Shown in pieces: positions 26,501 to 39,000 of a stretch of DNA of 64,000 bases (positions within the stretch are counted from its first letter, which is position 1; each line of letters opens with the position of its first letter). The notes below the pieces were generated by a model. It searched no databases. It was not told where the DNA came from and worked only from the letters and a program-made list of their open reading frames with translations. The stretch spans positions 1,010,791 through 1,074,790 of the forward strand of contig VZTI01005024.1 of the NCBI GenBank assembly GCA_013397865.1, written 5' to 3'. The position numbers and the translations under genes were made by a program. Source of the stretch: Struthidea cinerea. Lineage: Eukaryota; Chordata; Aves; Passeriformes; Corcoracidae.

Positions 26501-29423
26501 GAAAAATAAGATCATATTCTAATAAATTAATCATACTATTTTTGATTATTTTAAGACCATCTTCTTATGCAATGATATAAAGCATAGAATGGGTATGATT
26601 GCCTCCATATTTTTTCTTGTTTTCACCTATCTCTTTCCAGGTTTGAAAGGAAGGGAAAGTATCTTTGTATCTTCAATGGCTCTTGAAACCAAGTAGCCTG
26701 CACAGTTCAGGAGTTAGTGAGAAGGTAAGAGATAGTGACTTCTTGATCACACAAGAAAAGAAGGAAAATGGAAAAACCTCTGAAAATCCAACTTCCAAGA
26801 AATGATTATTTACTACACTGAAATGGCAAGAAAACTGAGGACAATATCTATGGAACTTTAAAATAAACAAATTAATATTTTTTTTATTTCTAAGAATAAA
26901 TTCAATATAACTGCTTTTCTTGGGAATTTATATTGTAAGTCACTGAAAGTATAAGAAAAAATCCTCTGCTGGAGCAAATTCACATTGTGCCTTTGAAATC
27001 AGTGCAACTACATGTCTTGATTTTCTTAAAACCATATCCACATACAAATTTGATGCCATTTTGATTTTATAAAACTAAAAGAGTTAGTTACCCAATGTTA
27101 CAAGTTTGTTTCTCTAATATCCTGCTATGTTTCTAGTATTACAGGAAACTGTGGAGAGTAACATTAAATACAGTAACATAGTTCCGTGAATTATTTCCAG
27201 CCAATATTTTTGCTTCAAAACTGTCAGGATTTTATGTAACTATTTTGTGAATCCAGAAACAGCTTTTCCTTCCCAAGCGCTCCTTCCCAAGTACCTATGA
27301 TTTGTGTTTCACGCTGCAAAGGAAAGCAAAGGGAAGAGAAAAATTGCATGCATTTACTAGCCCGAACTGGAGTTGATTTTGAGGTTGGTAGGAATCTTAT
27401 TTTAGCGCCAACAGTGCGCCGTTTCAGGCTGACCGATTAAAGCAAAGGTGTACTAAGTCATGCATCCATTTTGAAAAGCCACAATAACATTTGCAGCAAT
27501 TATGTGAGCTTAGAGCTCTTGAAAATGAATTACTAGTACTATTTTTTAAGGCTAAGTATAGAGTCAGATACATGTTTGAGGGTCAGTCATTCAGTTTTGG
27601 CCTTCTATGTTATTCCTCTTATATGACTACGACTGCGATGTGGTTGTGTAAATCTGAGGTGTGGTTGTATAATATGGAAGTGTCATGCAATAATTAGATG
27701 TTTTATTCACCATATGTAAGTTGTGGTTGCCACTGATAGCCACATTTTAAACTTCAGAAATGAAGGATACTGAAAGGTTCTGTGTGAACTGCTTCTTCCT
27801 TAAAAGTGGAAAATAATCAGCTTATAAACTACTGTTTATTGTAAAAAACCCTTTCTGATTATAATGAATAGGTAAGCAATGCTACATAAAATATTGTTAA
27901 CAAACAAGGAAAGGTAAACAGCTCAAATTTTATACATGACCATTGCTTAGCAATAAAAAAGAAAAATGTAATTAAATGAACAAACTTGTCTAAACAGAAC
28001 TGTAGTAGACATATATTTAGAACATAATTGCACATTTTCAGTACAACATTTGCAGAATGTGCCATTATGTTTTTAACGATCACAGGTGTGTAGGTGTTCT
28101 GTTTCATCTCTCATAAAAAAAACTCAAACCAAAATCAGAACAATAAAAATCTCCAAACTTCATGGGTTTTGGATTATTTTTATGATGTTCAAAATATGCA
28201 ATGTGCTCCTATTATTATTAGATTGGTGTTCAGAATGCCACCTGCTGTCTCCTGCCACTTTTGATACCTACTAAGTATTGATATAAGTTTTTATGTTGAT
28301 CCAGTCTTGCCTAATTTTGGAAGTACAAATAAGTGACTGGGGTGCATTAGCTATAGTCTTCAACTAAATTTACTACTGCTTGGAAGAATTCTCCAGTTTG
28401 TTTCACTTTCCCACACCAAGAGTGTTGTAAGTAGGATTCCATGTATGAAAATATGCTCAGAGCTGGAGATGGTCACCTTCTAAGCACGTATTTAAAAAAG
28501 AAGTGTTGCAAATATATATATATACGGTTAAAAGCTATTTAGGTTACTTAGAATTTATTGTCCAGTGTGAAAGGTCAGAATTGTTTTAAAACACATGAAA
28601 TAGTACAGTAGGAAAAAAAAAATTAGTTGTGCCAGGGGCTACTAGCAGCAGTGGAAACTATGTTTTTTTCTAGTCATTATTTTGGACCTGATCATCGACT
28701 GCCTTAGCAGATACAAAGTGTGTCTGGAATGGGTCTGATTGCATTTCCTTCTGTGTAATTTTTACCCCAATGTTAAATATAAGTTTAAGAGCTAAACTAT
28801 CCTTTAAGACCGAGATTATGATTTAGTCTCAGGTGTAATTGTCCTGTATCATACACTATAACTAAATAGTTTGGCTATAATCGTAACCAGAGTGTTAAGT
28901 GAAACTTTAATTCATCTAATAATATGCACTATTGCTTTTATAATTGCCAATACAGAAATGCTTCACTTCAGTAAGGAAAAACTTTGATTTAAACCTGTTA
29001 ATATCTATTTTTTTTGTTTATATATTAATGTAATATTTTACTACACCTTTTATTTAATTTAAAATAAGACAACATTGCTGACAACTCATGATAAAGGTTA
29101 ATTTTATACTATGTGTCATGGTGGGTATAACATCATGAGGAAAATTATGGGTTCAATATTCTTTCATGGAAATAAAAAGGACACTATTCATCTCTTTTAT
29201 TTGCAGTATAATAGTTTATAGCTTTTTTCCCCATGTTTTGTCTTTTAAAACTTACTCTCATTCTTCAAAAGAAGAAATAAGTTTGGTTTTCTGTTTTTTC
29301 TTTTTCATATCCTAGACTTCCAGTTTTCCTTATTTACTCTAAAACCAGAAAATAATCTATTGCTGCTCTACATTAAATGATGACTTCCCCTTACTAATTT
29401 TCATCTCAGCCATTTTTTCAAAG
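23504..29423. other. Unannotated AT-rich DNA between the two solo LTRs
   Basis: No gene or known repeat can be supported. Open frames are under about 95 codons and have no recognisable domain. An (AT)n run of about 13 bp is at 28512-28524. Otherwise the sequence looks single-copy. Confidence 0.55.
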
Positions 29424-29429
29424 GTACTA
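29424..29429 (+). repeat. Target-site duplication GTACTA, left copy
   Basis: These six bases directly precede the TG of the 29.43-kb LTR and match 30047-30052. The next base on both sides is also T, so the match can be read as 7 bp, but the TG start of the LTR favours 6. Confidence 0.93.
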
Positions 29430-29779
29430 TGTTGCGGTGATCAATAGCTCCCGCCATGGTTGGCCAAAAGGCCCAGTGGTTTGACCCTGCCAGGGCCCAG
29501 GAACCATAAGATGGCCGCCCTCCCTAATATGGCTGCCCTGAGGCAGCTTGGCGGGAAAAATTGTTGGCCTCAGCAGGAAAGATGTGACACCTGGCACCAA
29601 GGAGATGGCTGCCGCTCCCGCCACCTCCCGGTTATGTAATCTCCTTTGATTGGCCCACGTTCGCCCTCCCCGCCTACCCCTTCCCCCATTCACTGCCATG
29701 TAACGTTCCCCGCCTCTGTTCCTCCCCATAACTGCTCTGCTATTGGATTGGAATGTGTGCTCTGCCCTGGCTGACGGGG

Positions 29780-29786
29780 TATAAAA
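29780..29786 (+). promoter_or_regulatory. TATA box of the solo LTR
   Basis: TATAAAA lies in the context GGGGTATAAAACC, downstream of two adjacent ATTGG motifs and 52 bp upstream of AATAAA. Transcription would start at about 29810. This spacing matches a U3 promoter, but activity today is unknown. Confidence 0.85.
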
Positions 29787-29837
29787 CCTCTCGTCAGAGG
29801 CCCGTCCAGGCTCTTCTTGGCCCCTCTCCTCGGTGCC

Positions 29838-29843
29838 AATAAA
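29838..29843 (+). terminator. Polyadenylation signal AATAAA of the solo LTR
   Basis: AATAAA occurs in the context GTGCCAATAAACCGG shortly after the TATA box, as expected for a compact R region. Confidence 0.8.
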
Positions 29844-29911
29844 CCGGTTCCTGTTCCCCCAAGAAGAGTCCCTCGCTTTCTTCTATCTCCTCTGTGCCTT
29901 AGCCATCAGTA

Positions 29912-29929
29912 GGCGAGGCGAGCCTCGCC
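29912..29929 (+). other. GC-rich hairpin in the putative U5
   Basis: GGCGAGG (29912-29918) and CCTCGCC (29923-29929) form a perfect 7-bp stem around the loop CGAG. It lies downstream of the LTR poly(A) signal. A role in the RNA leader is possible but unproven. Confidence 0.6.
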
Positions 29930-30046
29930 CAAGTCCTTGCCCGTCCTCCTGCGAATGGTCGGCTTCCGTCCTCCTCCGCAGCCATGGGCTGGGATTGCCT
30001 GGTGCTCAGGTCCAGCTGAGCTAGCCCTTTGGCGAGCACCGTGGCA

Positions 30047-30052
30047 GTACTA
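30047..30052 (+). repeat. Target-site duplication GTACTA, right copy
   Basis: This is the right flank of the solo LTR, identical to 29424-29429. Confidence 0.93.
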
Positions 30053-33000
30053 TAGTGAATAAATGCAGGTAAACTGTAACTATACCTTTTTTCTTCCCTT
30101 TCCACCATTCCTTAATGCCATTTTCATCACTCTCTATCTGAGAATGAAATTATCAGATAATTTGCAGCTATACAGTGCTAGTGAGAGAACAGGTAATCCT
30201 GCTTTGCCACGTCCCTAACTGCAATTTCTTTTTGCTGACTTTGTAACATGCCATTTAGGAAAGGGGCCTGCATCATAAAGGAAACTACTGCAGTATGTGA
30301 CAAAAGGTCACATTCATGTATACTTTGCTGTTGTTTTTTATGTTTGAATACTTTATTTTCCTTTGGCAGCAGTCTCTAAGATAATTTTGTTAGTTGGCAG
30401 CTGAAAGCTTTATTCCAAGTCGTGATTTTACGTTATTACTTTACATGGTTGGTTTAACGATCTATGATGTTGTACAAGAAATTTAAACTAAGATTCATGT
30501 AAATCCTTAAATTAAAAAAAAAAAAAAATCAAGTGGCAAAAAATCCAATACTATTTAATCACATGGTTAGACGAAAAAAAGAGTATTAAACTACTTTTTG
30601 TTAAATTTCATAATTTTTTGTTTCTTTAGAGATTGGAAAAATGACTTCAAATAACTTTTCTGGTCTTTATTGAAACCTGTTGTCAAAACCATAGGGAAGG
30701 GTAGAAGTCAATATTACTTCTTAAATCTAAATACAGGATAATTAGGCAAATATATTCCTATTTTGAAATGTAGGAATTATCCAAACGTTAGAAATAGCCA
30801 CAGGGCTAGAAGGAAGTTTGTTATAATATTTTATTTCTTCCATACAATCCAAAAGTCCTTCAGTCTTCCTCATTTTACACCATCTTTCATATATATTCCC
30901 CTTTGTTTAGTTATCTTCTCATTGTCATACAAAATACAGGTGTAATTATATTTATTTACACTCTTCAAACAGTTAAGTGTAATTACATGTATTTTAATGT
31001 GGTTCAGCCTCACAGGTAGTCATGCTTTGAGGAGGAGCTACTGTTCTGAAGAGATCCCAAAGTTTTTACTTGCTGAGTTATTCATATGGTTCTTTCCTTT
31101 TGTTCCTGCCTTCTATCCAAAGGCTAAGAGTAGGAAAAGTTTCCATTTGCTTTAAATGCCATTTCTTTATTTAAATCCTGCTGGTTATTTGTCTGTAACT
31201 CATTCTTTTTGTCTTATTGTGCTTTTCTCTATCTATGCTTTCTCTCTTCAGTTAAATTACATTTTATATTTTAATTATTAGTTCCAGTTCTTTAGCCAAT
31301 ATCATTTTTCATTAGAAAGGTCTAACTTCTTTGATTCTTTCCATCACCATCTTATTTTTGTCACTTATTTACAAGGTAAGAAGGTGACCATTAAATCCTA
31401 ATATCTACAGTAAGTATTTGAGGGCAGATTGAGGCATATATTTGATCAAATATTATTATATAATTTGCATTTTTGCAAGGATCATTTCAACTTTCTTCTG
31501 TTTCTGTTCATCTTTAGACCCTTTGTCATCATATAATGGCATTAAAATACTCATTCTATTAATATTCTTTCATTCACAAGGCAAATGTTTGATAGGTGGT
31601 TAAGGGACCTGAGATTTCAGGCTTTTCCACAGAGTGAATAATGTAACATGCATTACTTTTCTGTTTTGGTTCTTGTTGTGTTTTGCACAGAGGGCAAAAA
31701 AAGGAATTATCTTAATTTTTAAAATAATCTGTCTATAAACTGCTTTTACTTCTCTACTGCTGAACAAAAACCTGTGCTCTTCTTTCACCTCACAGTTGTA
31801 TGATAATTAAGACACACCTCAGAAGAACAAAGAAAGCCAGATGAAAAAGGAATGCGTGCAAAAAATCAGTATAGATTTGAACTGACATTTAAGAAAAGAT
31901 TAGTGTATTTCCCTGTGTACCTTTTTTTTTTTTTTTTGAGAAGTTCTGTACCTGTGTGCTGACTCTTTAGGATACCCTGTGGGTAGAGTTTGATGAGATT
32001 AAATATGTCATCCAGCTGCCTCCATCCAAGCCTGATCCATGGAACTGCAATTTACTGTCAGTTTTTAACTTTTCAGTACTATTTTACTGTCTGAAGGTTT
32101 CACCTTTTAGCCAATGTAAAGCACACCTTAAACGTGTTATGTTCAGTACTGGATAACTTTGGCCCATACATATTTCTGTCTTGGATATTCTTAATGCATC
32201 CTGAATATTCCCTTCCTGTTTCCTCTAAACAAATTGAAGCCTTAGAAGTAGTTCCTGAAAATGTGGGATTATCCTCTGCTCTTTTTTCACAGGTGTTACA
32301 TTTCTCATCTGCTTTCTAGAGCATACGCCGCTTCAAGCATTTTCTGTGACCACTTGTGGCTCTACCTAAGCCCAAGCTTCACCCTAATGCCTCCTAGGTG
32401 GATAGGCACTTTCTTGCACACCACACAAAGGAAGTTGAACTAGGGTAACAGATCTCACATCTTTTTTACTTTTTTAATAAAAATAACGGCTCTGCAGAAG
32501 AAACATTTTGTACTCCTATGTGACCCGTGATAAGGTCACTCTTAGGAATATTGGTGTATCGAGGACCAGGTGATGTTAGGAGACATGATGGCCTTCAACT
32601 TATAGCTGAATTTCTTTCAGTATGATTCTTTGTTTCTACTTACTGTTTACTGGGAAAAAAGAAAAATGTATGTAGATACAAATATGAACCACAATGTCTT
32701 AAACAACATGAAATCGTATCCAAGTACTACTCATGTTTTAATTAAGCAATGGTTGAAATTAAAGTTCTAAGTATATGTACATCAGTTTGTGTTACCTTTC
32801 TAACGACATCATTTAAAGGCTTACAGTTTTCATTGGTATTGTCAGAAACAGGAGAATATAAAGAATTTACTCTTCCCAGGTTTCTTGGAACATTTTTTTT
32901 TTCATTTAGAGTGCTAACAAAAGAGTGAAAAATAATGTAATTACTGATCTAAAGTTAACAGTGTCTGTAAATCACTGGAGAATTTGAACAACACAATTTA

Positions 33001-36000
33001 TCCCTTATTTTGATCTCTGGATTTATTCACTCAGAATGTTTCCTTGGGTCCTCTGATTATATCACCTTGGAAGTACTTTCCTCTTTATAGCTATGAATAG
33101 ATAAATTGATTTTGCTAGGCCACTCAAACTCAAATGTTCTTGTATCTTTATCTTAAATAAATATCTGTACCTGTTCCACCAGTTTTGCTGTAACAAACCC
33201 AAAACAGCAATGATTATTATCATCTTCAAAACCTTCTATTTTTTTCATTTTACTGTATCGTACTTTACTGCTTTTATTCGCAAGTTATGTCAGTTTAATT
33301 GTCCTACTTTCTTTTCAACTCCACAAATGTTTCCACACCAGGTTCAACATTTAATCTGGGAAAACTGCAACAACAAAATATCCAATAAAGTCATCACCTT
33401 TCTGCTTTTCAGTCCTGCTTTAAAAAATGCTGGTAATTTGATCCCAGTTAGGCAAGTGCATGTCGTGATGCTTCTCCTCTCACCTCTTCCCAAATATGTA
33501 TTATTTACTTAAAAAGACCCCAGTGTTGCACTGACTGTAAATGTTTACATATCTGGGTCAAAGTGAAGTATTTTCAAAAGGTCAAGAATAATTTTCAATC
33601 TTTCCTCGTAATATTTTTTTTCAAATGTGTTTATTTTATTCTTAATTTAATATAAATTAAAATTAAAAAATATATCAGGTGGAACCAAGTGTTGGGTGTT
33701 TTTGTTCCAAAGGTTGTCAGTTGAAGAACAGAAACTTGATCATTCAATCAGATATATGTTTTATTTGTATTGTTTTTTTCCCAGAACTAACTGATTAGGT
33801 AGACTCTAGTTAGCTATTCTATTGTTTTGCTCGGCTTGTTCACAATCTTATTTATTCTGTCCAGCTTCTTCCATTTACTTGTCCGTTCTGCCCAGCTATT
33901 CTAATCTTATATTCTTTGGAGAAGAATCTTATTCTCTTTATATCTCTACTGTGTACAAAATAAGAGACATATACCTTAGCTGATTCTAGTGTATTGTGTG
34001 TGTCAATAATAGTTCTTTCTTCTCTGTCACAGATCTCATTATTTATTGTATCACGTTAGTCATACTTCTGCTATATCCCACTGAAAAGAGGTCAAGAGTA
34101 TTCTTAGTAGTGCAAACAGCTTTCTTCAGTAGAATTTAGGTCTGTGAATTGTCCTTTTTTTAAGGAAAACCTCTGATCTTATTGACAGCCTCCCAAGATT
34201 TTGAAATGTCGCTCATACCTGCAGCACAATACTCAGAGAAAAAGAACTCAGTGGACTGTGACAAAGACCTATATTTTTTTTTAGACTATCTGAATGGGGA
34301 TTTAATTTTAGCACAATTGAAAAGAAGTACTAGCTATAATGATGATGATTTAGGCCACCAAGGCATCACACAGCATCTGGAGAATTGGACGAGTGCAGTG
34401 TGCATGACACCAATGCACATGAGATTTGCTTTGAGAAAAGGGGTGGTGGGCCAGTCTGTACCAACTGCTTTAGGAACAAGAACTGCTGCTTAGGCAACTC
34501 TGCTGAGTTGGGCTGGAGATGCTAAGGACCAGAACTGAAGTTCAGTGTCCACGTTATCTGCAAGCAACCAAAGTATGAACCTTATTACCTCCACAGTCAC
34601 TTCGACTCAATTATTATTAAACCGTAGAGATGTGCAAGGTTCTCAGTGAGGTTACTTCACGAGTTCTTTGTGTCCCATTTATACTCATATACATTAAAAG
34701 GAAAACACAAAATGAAAACCTACAGATATTCCCAGACTGGTAAGCCTCCGCTCATATCTCACGTTTTATCAGGCACCCATGTCAAGCATCCACAAAAAAA
34801 ATCTACAGAGACCCAAACTTCATTAGTCCTGCTACTTGTTTTTCCTCCTGAAAAAAAAAAAAAAGTAATTTCCTGCTCTCTCCAGAACATTACTAAAGGT
34901 AGAATGGAGCAGGTACAGCAGTTTATATGGAATTCGAAGCTTTAAATCTCTTTTTTAGAGTATTTTTTTATATTAAATATCAAGAAACATAATCCTTTAA
35001 GATATATATTGAATTTGGATCCTCTCTATAAAATTCACTAAAATTAATTAGGTGCATATTAGCAAGTTATCTAAAACATTCCTATAAAAATTTGAGCCAG
35101 AAGTGCACTGGCAGGTGTGGCACAGTGATTGAAAGCTATCAGCTGTAATGTTATCCTGGTAGTATAGTAACAGATTGTAGAGAAAGGGACTAGCTCCAGG
35201 AACACTGCCATGTCTCCCATCATCTACTGTGGATTTCACTGGAAATAGTTCATGCCGTATCAACCTGGCTATCTACTACCTGTCATCTGAATGTTACACA
35301 AACCAAATTTACAAACTTAAGCAAAATTATTATGCCTAATTCACACACACACATACCTAGGGAGATAATTTTTAGTATTAAAAGAACAAACAAATTCACA
35401 GAGTATTTTGTGATGTGTGAGCCAATTGCTCATTAGAAGGAAAACACCAAATAAAAATCTGATTAGAGCTTGGAAATTAATGAGTATCAGCTGTCCAAAC
35501 ACAACACTGACAAACAGCTGGAATGATAATAGGAGTAACTCGACATGCACCAATGTCCCTTTTAATAATACCATAGAGACTGTAGCATCAATATCACTAT
35601 ATTGTCAACTTGTGATAATGGCAAAAGCTAGGCAACATGCTGAAAGGATTCCAGAGTTATGCCGACAGTCAGCTGATATAAAACTGTTTGGTCTGAATTT
35701 AAAAATGTGATCAACAGGAATATTTTCTAACTCAGACTGAATTTGTACATATCTGAAAATAACATTAAAAAAATTGTTGTCCTCTGGGTTTCAGAAATAA
35801 AACCTGGCATAAATCCCTCTTTTTTCAGTCATGGGCTTTATTCTGTAAAATTAGGGTAAATTAAATCTCATTTTAATAGCTCTTGAGGTAAGACAGATTT
35901 GTGAAGAAAATTATAACATGCATTTTTGAGAAAATCTCTGCATCACCTGTTTCCATTCTATATGTCATTACTATTATTATTTCAGTAAAATATGATAAAT

Positions 36001-39000
36001 TTTCCTGCATAATTATGTAAATGTATTAATTATTACAATATTTAACTGGTAAAGAAATAGCAGAGTGATAGAGATTTTTAGATCTGTATCATCAAGATAT
36101 GTCACATATCACTTCATGTCAAAAGTCAAAATGATAGTGAGAAAAAATTAGCAGGTTTGTCCTGTTCGTTGGCAAAACCCAGTAACATTAAAGTCCAAAG
36201 AGTCATTAAGTTTCAGATCTAATTTAATTATACAAAGAAAGTTCTGAATTTAGTGTATAATGACACACAAAGGGAAACTATGTAGCAAAATGTCAATTAA
36301 AGTTTGGCTTTTAATATTCCTCTGTTGTTATATTATTGCTTATTCATTAAATATCATTAAGGCCTCCATCCTGCAAACTGTAAAAATTCTGTGCACAGTA
36401 AAGAGTAACTTCAGAGTTTTATTGGCCTCGAAGGTCTTCTGGTGCCTGAAGTTCTCTTCGTAGGCGTAGGAAGAAGTTCTTCAGTTTCAGTCAAGCAGAA
36501 CAATTTGGTGCCTGCAGCCCATTAAAAGCTTTCCTTAAACCGAGACAAGAGGTTTCCTGTGCCTATTGCTCATGTCAGGTATAACCTTGCAGTTTCTTGA
36601 TCAGGTTCTTGGCAATCAGCATAACCAGTAGCTTGTCTACTTTTTCTTACAGAAAATAGAGTCCTATGTCAATTAGACTTCACGAGTCTAACAAATCTGC
36701 ACATCTGTAGTGCTTTTTAAAGACAGTTAATGTAAAGCAAAAAAAAATTGAATGAGTATATGGAAAAATTAAAAGAAAAATGAACAATAGTATAAAAATT
36801 CAGAGTATTTGAGAAAATATTTTGAACTCATTCCTCTGTTACTAACACAAGGACCTAAGAAGTTTTTTGTGATTAATTTTACCCCCAGAGAAAATTAACT
36901 TTTGTGAAAAATACTAATTGACCTTTGAAATTTTTCCATGTAACACTTTTTCTGGGTAATTAGTGGCAGATATTTGGGAGGTTATTGTAGTTTAATTAAA
37001 ATTAAAACTTTGTTTTTTAAAAAATGCCATTAAAAATAACAAAGCCGAATGAAAAAATTTAATCAATTTGAGTGAATTTAAAATGATCGTCTATGAATGC
37101 TATCTTAATAATGAATATAACTTGTATGAGTTCTATTTTGTTGCCTTATTTTAATTCCTAAAAATTTTTTACACTAAAAATGGAAAAGCAACTAAAGTTA
37201 TTTTGGTCACCTCATTGTAGATAGAGAGAGTGAAGTTCACCTTAAAATGACTGCAAAATGCCTTTTAAGGCTTTTATTTGCTTTCATATATGATTTTTTT
37301 TGTACTTTTTTCCTTTGTTAAATTCAGCACTGTCACCACAGTGATTATTTCGCTTTAATTACAGATATAGAGTCAATTAAAAAAAAAAAATTATGAGCAT
37401 GAAAGAAATATTATAGATTTCAAACTTTTACACATCAATTGTATTTGCTCTGTCCTAACTCTGCTAAAATTTTGGGGAAGGAAGCTATATGGAAGAATTT
37501 GCCATTATTTATTTTCTAATAGATTGCTATGAAGTTCCATTAATAACACTGTGGTATCCACTTCAAAAGCAGCATCTCTATATAAGCAAGCAATTACATG
37601 TAAAGTGGATAATGCAATTATTAGATATTCTGTGTTGGCTGATTTTGCTTTTTTTTTTTTTTAATGAGAAAAGACAGAAAAAAGGATTTGATTATAACCT
37701 CTATAACAACTGTTGTTCTTAGATTTCTTATCTCTAGTCCTTGATATTTTTTTTGAAATTTTCATTTTGATTCAGTAAGAATTAAAAATCCCCTGTAATT
37801 TAATTTTCTTGTGTTTTTCTGCTCCGTGTCATGAAATCATGGAGATGTTTAAAGTGAATTTGTCACTTGACCTCATGAAATTGACCACTGTCTCAGAGAT
37901 GAAACACATAATTTTATCTCACAATTCTCAAATTGGTTTTATTCAAAATTTTAAAGGTCGCTTTTTATTTCTCTTCCTTTGCATTACTAAATTTGCTGAC
38001 AGTAAAGGAAAAAAAAGTTTAAAAATTACTGGTTTTCTTTATATCTCTCTCTTATATTGTATTTATATTGTATTGCTTTTCAAAATATATTGTTCTTAGC
38101 AACAGGAGATTGCAAAAGTTTAAATGATGTCTTTATTTTAGGGAAACACAAGACTAAATAATCCTATGATTCAGCCTTCCTTTCCAGTCGTATACTGCTA
38201 ATCAAACTGACTTACTGAGAGTTGATTTCATAAAGCTAATAAGGAGCCCAACCACACTATTCATACTGAATACTAAATTCTCTTTTGATTGCTGGTTCAG
38301 TGCTCTGAATGTTGATTAATAAAAGTGTGCAAGTTTTTCTGAAAGGGAGGTGATTCCAAAGCGTGGGAAAACTTTGATCCATCTGGTAGTGCACTTCTCT
38401 ATTTTATTAAATTTTTCTGCACTTCTGAATGCACTGGCATTGAATAGTAGTCATAACATGGCATAGAATAGTCTGGTTTATGTAACTACAACTTAAGTTG
38501 AATTTGAGAGTTCAGTTTCCTATTTCTTTTTGACAGTTTTAATGAGAATGCATCCTTTACTTTTCTAAAGTATTTTTTTTAAATGTTGAACACTCATCAT
38601 TTAACTGGAGTGAGCTGTTTTTTATTATTTTTTTAAACATTTGAAGTCACCTTGCCTAATCCTAAGGTTGTCTTTCTAGGCATATGTCTTGATTAATCCT
38701 CTGAAATTAGTAAAAAAAAAAAGATCTTTAAGCACATGCACCTGGGAGATGACATATGTTGATTTAGATACATCAGGAATACACTTCTTGGCAGAACGTC
38801 CTTCCCAGTGTAAGTTAAAGTAATTCTGAAACGGGATAGCTCAGCTCCTGCTAGTGCTTTAGCAGATGTTTAATTATATAGGGGAAAATCTGAACATTGT
38901 AAGGAAGGATTGATAGAACTCTATCCCAGATACCAAACAGCTTAGTTAAGAGCCAGCACATTGAAAAATTGGAACAAGGATGGTATTTCAACAGTCAACA

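Larger units (their letters stand above)
29430..30046 (+). mobile_element. Complete solo LTR of an endogenous retrovirus (class II / ERVK-like)
   Basis: This 617-bp element starts TGTTGCGGTG and ends CACCGTGGCA. The ends form an imperfect inverted repeat matching at 7 of 10 positions. Perfect 6-bp GTACTA duplications flank it, and 6 bp is characteristic of alpha/betaretrovirus-like class II ERVs. Promoter anatomy is clear on the plus strand: ATTGG (inverted CCAAT) motifs at 29649-29653, 29742-29746 and 29747-29751; TATAAAA at 29780-29786; and AATAAA at 29838-29843. The R region would therefore be short. No internal retroviral genes adjoin it, so the provirus was lost by LTR-LTR recombination. 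It is markedly more GC-rich than its surroundings and looks well preserved, suggesting a relatively young insertion. Confidence 0.93.

Noticed and set aside
34182..34493. 103-codon hydrophilic plus-strand frame
   Set aside because: It begins at TTG rather than ATG, has only a weak acceptor-like CAG upstream, and matches no family I recognise.
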